DNA from: Desulfobacterales bacterium
GTDB lineage: Bacteria; Desulfobacterota; Desulfobacteria; Desulfobacterales; Desulfosalsimonadaceae
Assembly (NCBI GenBank): GCA_007135795.1
Contig: SLIE01000462.1
Span: 1-5,678 of the forward strand
Direction: 5' to 3'
Length of the DNA: 5,678 nucleotides
A program made the translations under genes and the position numbers. Positions within the stretch are counted from its first letter, which is position 1. The number at the start of each line of letters is the position of its first letter. Positions 1-5,034 of the stretch are shown one piece after another. The notes under the pieces were generated by a model, which did not search any database, was not told the origin of the DNA, and saw only the letters and a list, made by a program, of their open reading frames with translations.

Positions 1-1142
1 AACAGGAAATGCTTCGAAAAACAGTGCGTGAATTTGCAGCCAAGAAGCTTACGCCCAATTTGTCGGATTGGGATAAAGATCATTATTTTCCATATAAAGA
101 AGCCCTTAAACCCATGGGTGAGTTGGGTTTTTTCGGCGCTGTCATCCCGGAGGAATATGGCGGGGAGGGGATGGGGTTTGTCGCGTCCATGATCGTGACC
201 GAAGAGATCGCCCGCGCCGCCAGTTCCCTGCGGGTGCAGGTGAACATGCAGGAGCTCGGGTGTGCTTACACCATCTATCGCTACGGCAGTGAAGAACTTA
301 AGCAGAAATACGTCTCCAAGCTGGTACAGGCCGAATACGTGGGCGGGTTTGCCATTACGGAACCGGACGCCGGTTCGGACGTGATGGCAATACAGTCCAC
401 GGCCGAGGACAAGGGGGATCACTGGCTGTTAAACGGCAACAAAACCTGGATCTCCAATGCCCATGTGGCAGATGCCTTGATTTATTATGCCTATACGGAT
501 CGTTCCGCGGGATCCAGGGGGTTGTCCGCGTTTGTCATCGAACCCAAAAACTTCAACGGCATCCAGACCACCAAACTCGATAAAATGGGATCGCACTGCT
601 CTCCCACCGGGGAAGTCTTTTTAAGCGACACCAAAGTGCCCAAAGAAAACATCCTGGGCAAGCCTGGGGATGGGGCCAAGATCGTCTTCAGTTCCCTCAA
701 TCAAACCCGGTTGTCCGCGGCCGCGGGTGGCGTGGGGCTGGCCCAGGCCTGCCTGGACGAGATCATCAAATACTGCAAACAGCGCAAACAGTTCGGGAAA
801 CCCGTTGGCGATTTCCAGATGAACCAGGAGATGATCGGCCAGCTCTCAGCCGAGCTCGAAGCCGCCCGTCTGGTCGTATACAAGGCCGCCCATAACAAAG
901 ATCAGGGCAAGCTCGATAACGGACTCGATGTCGCCCAGGCCAAGTACCTGGCCGGTGAAGTGGCCAACAAGGCCGCGGGTTTTGCCATGCGCATCCTCGG
1001 CGCGTATGGCTATTCCACGGAATATCCGGTGGAACGCTTTTTCCGGGACATGCCAACCTATTATATGGTGGAAGGATCGGCCAATATCTGCAAAATGATC
1101 ATTGCCCTGGATCAGTTGGGCGTGCGCAAGGCGAATCGGTAA
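1..1142 (+). CDS. Glutaryl-CoA dehydrogenase, non-decarboxylating type (5' end cut by the window)
   Basis: FAD-dependent acyl-CoA dehydrogenase predicted to oxidise glutaryl-CoA to glutaconyl-CoA in the cytoplasm, passing electrons to ETF. The first in-frame ATG is at 9, but the frame is open to the window edge with Gln-Glu codons just before it. Family members usually have about ten residues before this point, so the true start probably lies upstream and Met at 9 is internal. Numbering from that Met (377 residues): ITEPDAGSD (116-124) and KTWIS (145-149) are flavin/substrate-contact motifs, RKQFGKP (259-265) and GAYGYSTEYP (331-340) are typical of the C-terminal helical domain, and Glu355 in VEGSAN is the catalytic base. 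Arg75 aligns with the carboxylate-binding Arg of glutaryl-CoA dehydrogenases. Val354 replaces the Tyr of decarboxylating enzymes, the exchange reported as decisive in the Desulfococcus multivorans enzyme. The downstream glutaconyl-CoA decarboxylase genes support the call. Confidence 0.93.
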   Translation, partial: QEMLRKTVREFAAKKLTPNLSDWDKDHYFPYKEALKPMGELGFFGAVIPEEYGGEGMGFVASMIVTEEIARAASSLRVQVNMQELGCAYTIYRYGSEELKQKYVSKLVQAEYVGGFAITEPDAGSDVMAIQSTAEDKGDHWLLNGNKTWISNAHVADALIYYAYTDRSAGSRGLSAFVIEPKNFNGIQTTKLDKMGSHCSPTGEVFLSDTKVPKENILGKPGDGAKIVFSSLNQTRLSAAAGGVGLAQACLDEIIKYCKQRKQFGKPVGDFQMNQEMIGQLSAELEAARLVVYKAAHNKDQGKLDNGLDVAQAKYLAGEVANKAAGFAMRILGAYGYSTEYPVERFFRDMPTYYMVEGSANICKMIIALDQLGVRKANR

Positions 1143-1214
1143 TTTGATTTTTGGTACTATTTTAACAATGATGCTTTGAATCAACTAAATATTATCAGTG
1201 AAAAAGGAGAAATT
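1143..1214 (+). promoter_or_regulatory. A+T-rich gap, possible weak promoter before gcdC
   Basis: This 72-base gap has 17 G or C bases and is far more A+T-rich than the flanking genes. TTAACA at 1162-1167 is one base from the -35 consensus and is followed 18 bases later by a poor -10 (TAAATA, 1186-1191); TATTAT at 1190-1195 is a better -10 but is spaced too far. There is no hairpin plus T-tract, so no terminator separates the dehydrogenase from the decarboxylase genes. The gap could hold an internal promoter or simply be spacer. Confidence 0.2.
1204..1209 (+). promoter_or_regulatory. Ribosome binding site that fixes the gcdC start
   Basis: AAGGAG lies five bases before the ATG at 1215. The frame is also open from a TTG at 1176, but that codon has no Shine-Dalgarno sequence and would add 13 residues that do not belong to the biotinyl fold. 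Confidence 0.8.
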
Positions 1215-1430
1215 ATGTCAAAAGAAATTGCAACGCCGATGGCTGGAAAAGTTGTATCCATACTGGTAAACGAAGGTGACACGATTCAAGAAGACGACGA
1301 GATTCTTCTGCTCGAGGCAATGAAAATGGAAACTACGGTTTATGCCACCGACGGCGGGAAAGTAAAAAAAATCAATATAAAATCGGGTGATCGGATTGAA
1401 GAAGACGATATTGTAATGATCCTGGAGTAG
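1215..1430 (+). CDS. gcdC: Biotin carboxyl carrier subunit of glutaconyl-CoA decarboxylase
   Basis: A 71-residue protein consisting almost entirely of one biotinyl domain. ATPMAGKVV (6-14) forms the first strands, and EAMKM (34-38) carries the biotin attachment residue Lys37 with its usual flanking Met residues. The second half of the barrel (about 42-71) ends in IVMILE. It should be biotinylated by BirA, accept the carboxyl group from glutaconyl-CoA on GcdA and carry it to GcdB at the membrane. The characterised GcdC of Acidaminococcus has a long Ala/Pro-rich linker before this domain; none is present here, and only five residues precede the domain. The gene is A-rich, with many AAA and GAA codons, compared with its neighbours. 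It ends 34 bases before gcdA. The domain identity is certain; the assignment to glutaconyl-CoA decarboxylase comes from context. Confidence 0.93.
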   Translation: MSKEIATPMAGKVVSILVNEGDTIQEDDEILLLEAMKMETTVYATDGGKVKKINIKSGDRIEEDDIVMILE

Positions 1431-1464
1431 CTGACTATTTGAGCACGACAAGCGAGGTGACAAG

Positions 1465-3198
1465 ATGCACAAGTATTTCAAACAAATGGATAGTTTGGGC
1501 AAAAAGCTCAATGACAATTTCAAAACGCGAACCAGTGACAATGTCGGAGATGTGGAAAAGGCGGAAGCAGAAATCACTGCCGCAAAGGAAAAAATCAAGC
1601 AATTCGGTCTGCCCGCCGAAAAAATCAATTCCCGGGGGGAGCTTACGGTTTGGCAACGAATTGAGATCCTGGTGGACAAGGGGACCTGGCATCCGTTGCA
1701 CACCCTTTACAACCCGGCGGAAAACGATGATTGCACCACCAATGTGGTCGATGGCCTGGCCCGGATCAACGGCCGCTGGGCCGTGGTGATCGGTTTTGAC
1801 AACAAGTATCTTGCGGGGGCCTGGGTGGCGGGGCAGCCGGAAAACATTCTCCGGGTGACCGATCTTGCCAAAAGGCTAAATGTCCCCTTGATCTGGGTGG
1901 TCAACTGCAGCGGGGCAAAGCTGCCGGAGCAGGAAAAGTTCTATGCCGGCCGCAGAGGGTCGGGGACGACCTTTTACCGGCATGCGGAACTGGAGCAAAT
2001 GGGGATCCCCATCCTGGCCGGGATATACGGGACAAACCCGGCCGGCGGCGGGTATCAGGCCATCAGTCCGACGGTTCTTTTTGCGCACAAGAACTGCAAC
2101 ATGGCCGTGGGCGGGGCCGGGATTGTCAGCGGGATGAGCCCCAAGGGGTTTTTTGATAAAGCCTCCGCTCTGGAACTCATCGATGCCGCCAAGAAGAATC
2201 AGTCCAAGCCGCCGGGGGCCGTGGATGTTCACGCGGACGAGACCGGTTTTTTTCGCTTTGTCTTTGAGCAGGAAGAAGATTTGCTGATGGCCATGCGCGA
2301 ATACATGACCAAGCTTCCCGCCTATGACCTGGATTTCTTTCGGGTCGATGAACCCAAAGCGCCGGTTTACCCGGCAGAGGATCTGTATAACCTGGTCCCG
2401 ATGAACCCGAAACGAACCTACGTTTTCGAGGATATCCTGGCACGCCTGACCGATGGCAGCGAGCACATGGAGTTCCGGCCGGGGTATGGCCCTGAAGTCT
2501 ATACCGGGCTGGTCAAAATTGACGGATTGCTCTTTGGCTGTATCGGCAACCGCCAGGGCCTTCTTCCGAAAGGGTACCCGGAATATGCGGATTACCCGGG
2601 GATCGGGGGAAAACTCTACCGCCAGGGGATGATCAAGATGAACGAGTTTGTGACCCTGTGCGGTCGCGACCGGCTCCCGATTATCTGGTTTCAGGACACA
2701 AGTGGTATCGATGTCGGAAACATCGCGGAAAAGGCCGAATTGCTCGGGATCGGCCAGAGCCTGGTTTACTCGATCCAGCAAACGGACGTTCCCATGATGC
2801 TGGTGACCCTGCGGAAAGGATCCGCGGCCGCCCATTATCTCCTTGGCGGACCGACGGCCAACCGGCATAACGCCTTCACGCTCGGCACGGCAGCCACCGA
2901 GATTTACGTCATGCACGGCGAAACAGCGGCTGTTGCCACCTACACCCGGCGGGTGATCAAGGATAACAAGGAAGACAAACCGCTGGAGCCGACGATTGAA
3001 AAAATGAACGACCTGGTGGAGAAGTATTACGAGACATCACGGCCCATGTTCTGCGCAAAAACCGGGCTTATCGATGAAATCGTGAGTCTCGGGGAGTTAC
3101 GCGGATACCTGGAAGCGTTTGCCGCTGCGGTGTATCAGAATCCCAAATCGATCTGCCCGCACCATCATATGGTGTTGCCGCGGATTATCAAGGGGTGA
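1465..3198 (+). CDS. gcdA: Glutaconyl-CoA decarboxylase, carboxyltransferase alpha subunit
   Basis: A 577-residue cytoplasmic carboxyltransferase that transfers the carboxyl group of glutaconyl-CoA to biotin on GcdC, giving crotonyl-CoA. Length and sequence match Acidaminococcus GcdA (about 587 residues) along the whole protein. There are two crotonase-like halves. The N-terminal half (about 60-300) has VNCSG (146-150), IYGTNPAGGGY (187-197) and the glycine-rich GGAGIVSGM (216-224), an oxyanion-type loop. The C-terminal half (about 335-560) has GIGGKLYRQG (379-388), QDTSGIDVG (410-418) and RKGSAAAHYLLGGP (450-463). The tail with SICPHHHMVLPR is typical of GcdA and differs from generic propionyl- or methylcrotonyl-CoA carboxyltransferases. 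There is no biotin domain, consistent with the separate gcdC. GAGGTGA (1454-1460) sits four bases before the ATG. The gene follows gcdC closely and precedes the membrane subunits, so co-transcription is likely. Confidence 0.95.
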   Translation: MHKYFKQMDSLGKKLNDNFKTRTSDNVGDVEKAEAEITAAKEKIKQFGLPAEKINSRGELTVWQRIEILVDKGTWHPLHTLYNPAENDDCTTNVVDGLARINGRWAVVIGFDNKYLAGAWVAGQPENILRVTDLAKRLNVPLIWVVNCSGAKLPEQEKFYAGRRGSGTTFYRHAELEQMGIPILAGIYGTNPAGGGYQAISPTVLFAHKNCNMAVGGAGIVSGMSPKGFFDKASALELIDAAKKNQSKPPGAVDVHADETGFFRFVFEQEEDLLMAMREYMTKLPAYDLDFFRVDEPKAPVYPAEDLYNLVPMNPKRTYVFEDILARLTDGSEHMEFRPGYGPEVYTGLVKIDGLLFGCIGNRQGLLPKGYPEYADYPGIGGKLYRQGMIKMNEFVTLCGRDRLPIIWFQDTSGIDVGNIAEKAELLGIGQSLVYSIQQTDVPMMLVTLRKGSAAAHYLLGGPTANRHNAFTLGTAATEIYVMHGETAAVATYTRRVIKDNKEDKPLEPTIEKMNDLVEKYYETSRPMFCAKTGLIDEIVSLGELRGYLEAFAAAVYQNPKSICPHHHMVLPRIIKG

Positions 3199-3216
3199 AT
3201 CAAACGCACATCAAAT

Positions 3217-3229
3217 CCGGCAATGCCGG
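3217..3229 (+). other. Small perfect hairpin between gcdA and gcdD
   Basis: CCGGC (3217-3221) and GCCGG (3225-3229) form a five-base-pair stem with an AAT triloop, 19 bases after the gcdA stop and just before the strong gcdD ribosome binding site. There is no T-tract, so it is not a classic terminator. It might affect mRNA stability or the stoichiometry of soluble to membrane subunits, or it may be chance. Confidence 0.3.
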
Positions 3230-3240
3230 TGATTAATCAG

Positions 3241-3249
3241 TAAGGAGGT
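3241..3249 (+). promoter_or_regulatory. Very strong ribosome binding site for gcdD
   Basis: TAAGGAGGT is a full-length match to the anti-Shine-Dalgarno sequence and lies nine bases before the ATG at 3259. It supports the reality of the short gene that follows. Confidence 0.85.
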
Positions 3250-3258
3250 ACTCGGACA

Positions 3259-3417
3259 ATGCTGGACTTCGACATGGCACTGGCGCTTACCATAGCCGTG
3301 GGCGGGCTGGGGGTGGTCTTTATTATCCTCATCTTGTTGTCTTTCGCCATCGTAGTCATCAAGAACGTTTCGGATCGGATTGACGGGAAAACGGAAACGG
3401 TAAAGGAAGATGCGTAG
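3259..3417 (+). CDS. gcdD: Small membrane subunit of glutaconyl-CoA decarboxylase (OadG/GcdD-like)
   Basis: A 52-residue protein with one long hydrophobic helix (about residues 7-34, including LGVVFIILILLSFAIVVI) and a short charged tail rich in Lys, Glu and Asp. The LGVVF-type helix followed by a polar tail is the hallmark of the oxaloacetate decarboxylase gamma family (OadG/MmdD/GcdD), which anchors and stabilises the alpha-beta complex at the membrane. Known members are longer (OadG about 80 residues, Acidaminococcus GcdD about 107, from memory), with a C-terminal extension that contacts alpha. This protein has only about 17 residues after the helix, so it is a minimal version. The position between gcdA and gcdB, a near-perfect ribosome binding site and a TAG stop 60 bases before gcdB all support a real gene. 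Sequence similarity in such a short protein is weak, so identity rests largely on context and topology. Confidence 0.85.
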   Translation: MLDFDMALALTIAVGGLGVVFIILILLSFAIVVIKNVSDRIDGKTETVKEDA

Positions 3418-3463
3418 CCGGCTTGTCTGAGTACCTGGTTTTTTTCGTCACATTACAGTTATC

Positions 3464-3469
3464 AGGAGG
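3464..3469 (+). promoter_or_regulatory. Ribosome binding site for the GTG start of gcdB
   Basis: AGGAGG is placed eight bases before GTG at 3478. This selects the GTG start; the next in-frame ATG (Met20) would remove the start of the first membrane helix. Confidence 0.8.
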
Positions 3470-3477
3470 GGTTTTCC

Positions 3478-4824
3478 GTGCTTTTCGGTTTGTTGGAAAC
3501 GGGGTTTGTATATTTTTACTGGGGCAATCTGCTCATGATTCTTCTCGGTGGGGGGCTGATTTTTCTTGGCATCGCCAAAAAGATGGAGCCGCTGCTGTTG
3601 ATCCCCATCGGGTTTGGCATTATCCTTGTCAACCTGCCTTTGGGGGGGTTGATGGATTACAGGTATGAACTTACGGCGCAACGATCCGGCGTGGTTCAAG
3701 AGATCGTCATTGATGAAACGACCCGTTTCGCTGAAGGCACGGCCATTGTTCGAACGAACGCCGAGATACTCCAGTCGCCGGTTCATGGGCGATTGACCAG
3801 TATCGAGGTGCAGCCGGGCCAAAATGTCGGGGCCGGCGATGTGGTTGCGGTCATCATCACGACCATGCAGACGGACCAGTCCGTAATCCCCACCGAACCG
3901 ATCGGTCTGCTTTCGCGTCTTTTCGCATACGGCATCATGTGGCATATACTCCCGCCATTGATTTTTCTCTCTCTCGGGGCGCTGACGAATTTTGCCCCCA
4001 TGCTCGCAAACCCCCGGGTGATGCTTTTGGGGGCCGCGACCCAGTTTGGCGTCTACTTTGCTTTTTTCATATCCCTTTTCTTTGGGTTCTCCTTTGAAGA
4101 AGCCGCATCCATCGGGATCATTGGCGGGGCCGAAGGTCCCACGACCATATTTGTAACAGCCACCCTGGCCCCGCATATCATCGGCGCCACCGCAGTGGCC
4201 TGCTACTCCTACATGGCCATGGTCCCGCTCATACTGCCGCCGGTGATCAACCTGCTGACTACGAAAAAAGAGCGCCAGATTTACATGAAACCGAAGCTTC
4301 GCCCGGTCTCCAAACTGGAGAAGATACTCTTCCCCATCGTGGGGGCGATCATCGTGATCCTTCTTGTTCCGTCATCGGCCCCTTTGATCGGCTGCTTCAT
4401 GGTGGGGAACCTGTTCCGGGAATGCGGGGTGGTGGACCGGCTCGCTGAAACGGCCCAGACGTCCTTTGTGGACATACTCACGATATTTATCACCCTGACC
4501 ATCGGTGGCACCATGGCTGCGGAAAATTTTATAACGGTCTCCACACTCTCCATCCTGGTCATCGGGGTGATCTCCTTTGCCTCCGCCGCCGCCGCGGGTG
4601 TTCTTTTTGCCAAGTTCATGAATCTCTTTTTGAAGGAAAAGATCAACCCGATGATTGGCGCCGCCGGTGTATCGGCTGTTCCCATGGCGGCAAGGGTGGT
4701 GCACGTGATGGGCCAGAAAGAAAACAAGAAAAACTACCTGCTCATGCATGCCATGGGCCCCAATGTGGCCGCTGCCATCGGTGCGGCCATTGCCGGAGGT
4801 GTGTTTGTCGGTGTATTAGGGTAG
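3478..4824 (+). CDS. gcdB: Na+-translocating glutaconyl-CoA decarboxylase beta subunit with internal barrel-like insert
   Basis: A 448-residue membrane protein of the OadB/MmdB/GcdB family that decarboxylates carboxybiotin and exports Na+. Residues 17-58 form two hydrophobic segments around the family motif IAKKMEPLLLIPIGFG. The conserved core resumes at about 148 and runs to the end, with LANPRVMLLGAATQFG (177-192), IGIIGGAEGPT (212-222), YSYMAMVPLI (243-252), a long helical region, and NPMIGAAGVSAVPMAARV (390-407). Asn390, Gly394, Ser399 and Arg406 match the spacing of the functional Asn373/Gly377/Ser382/Arg389 of Klebsiella OadB. Two departures stand out. The usual GGADGP aspartate (OadB Asp203) is Glu219, and the aspartate in the TDFGP motif (OadB Asp149) is Asn171. 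Between the second and third hydrophobic segments lies an extra soluble stretch, described separately. The gene starts at GTG and ends the decarboxylase cluster. Family assignment is firm; that the pump works with unchanged mechanism is inferred. Confidence 0.95.
   Translation: MLFGLLETGFVYFYWGNLLMILLGGGLIFLGIAKKMEPLLLIPIGFGIILVNLPLGGLMDYRYELTAQRSGVVQEIVIDETTRFAEGTAIVRTNAEILQSPVHGRLTSIEVQPGQNVGAGDVVAVIITTMQTDQSVIPTEPIGLLSRLFAYGIMWHILPPLIFLSLGALTNFAPMLANPRVMLLGAATQFGVYFAFFISLFFGFSFEEAASIGIIGGAEGPTTIFVTATLAPHIIGATAVACYSYMAMVPLILPPVINLLTTKKERQIYMKPKLRPVSKLEKILFPIVGAIIVILLVPSSAPLIGCFMVGNLFRECGVVDRLAETAQTSFVDILTIFITLTIGGTMAAENFITVSTLSILVIGVISFASAAAAGVLFAKFMNLFLKEKINPMIGAAGVSAVPMAARVVHVMGQKENKKNYLLMHAMGPNVAAAIGAAIAGGVFVGVLG
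3664..3894 (+). other. Biotinyl/lipoyl-like domain embedded in GcdB, lacking the lysine
   Basis: Residues about 63-139 of GcdB are polar and beta-rich in an otherwise hydrophobic protein. They read as two half-barrels. The first is RSGVVQEIVIDETTRFAEGT (69-88), ending in AIVRT. The second is LQSPVHGRLTSIEV (99-112), followed by QPGQNVGAGDVVAVI (112-126). The pattern 'SPVxGRLxxIxVxxGxxVxxGDVVAVI' is that of biotinyl, lipoyl and HlyD-type barrel-sandwich domains, and lines up with GcdC encoded in the same cluster. At the hairpin where GcdC has EAMKMET, this segment has NAEILQS and no lysine, so it cannot be biotinylated or lipoylated there. The fold assignment is by eye and needs structure prediction. 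Confidence 0.6.
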
Positions 4825-5034
4825 GCAGGTGTAATGTAGGTTTGTCAAGGCTTGCGCAATCCTGAAGCATGCCGTGTATTTAATTGTACGTGAAATGTCA
4901 GGAGTGTAAGCAAACGCAGAGATTCCTTCCGGGGCAGTCATTTGTTTGTGTTGCTGCAAATATTGTCACGGATAAAGCGTTTCTTACGGGTCGTCAAAAT
5001 TACATAGAACAGATCTCATTTAAAGGGGAAAAAA
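4825..5034 (+). other. Gap between gcdB and the CoA-transferase gene
   Basis: These 210 bases hold no convincing gene on either strand. I found no sigma-54 site and no well-spaced sigma-70 promoter; TTGTCA at 4842-4847 and again at 4963-4968 lack good -10 partners. AGGGGA (5024-5029) is the ribosome binding site for the next gene. The gap is long enough to hold a promoter and leader of a type I cannot recognise by eye. Confidence 0.4.
4849..4885 (+). terminator. Weak terminator-like hairpin after gcdB
   Basis: GGCTTGC (4849-4855) can pair with GCATGCC (4867-4873) with one central T-T mismatch and an 11-base loop. It is followed by GTGTATTTAATT instead of a clean T-run. If it works at all it is a poor terminator, so read-through into the CoA-transferase gene is plausible. 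Confidence 0.2.

Noticed and set aside
9..11. ATG at 9 as the true start of the dehydrogenase
   Set aside because: The frame is open upstream to the window edge with codons typical of the family (Gln-Glu before Met-Leu-Arg), and about ten N-terminal residues would be missing; it is an internal Met.
1176..1214. TTG start at 1176 giving a 13-residue extension of GcdC
   Set aside because: No ribosome binding site before the TTG, and the extension is outside the biotinyl domain; the ATG at 1215 has AAGGAG at ideal spacing.
1876..2916. Long open frame (346 codons) on the minus strand inside gcdA
   Set aside because: It lies antisense to a clearly conserved gene, its translation shows no recognisable family and is rich in His, Arg, Gly and Pro, as expected from reading G+C-rich coding sequence backwards.
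3448..4176. Open frame of 242 codons on the minus strand over gcdB
   Set aside because: Antisense to conserved GcdB codons; composition is low in hydrophobic residues and no motif is visible.
4942..4991. Sigma-70 promoter for the CoA-transferase gene
   Set aside because: TTGTTT, TTGCTG and TTGTCA boxes are present, but none has a reasonable -10 at 16-18 bases; GATAAA (4971-4976) is at 14 or 19 bases from candidate -35 boxes.
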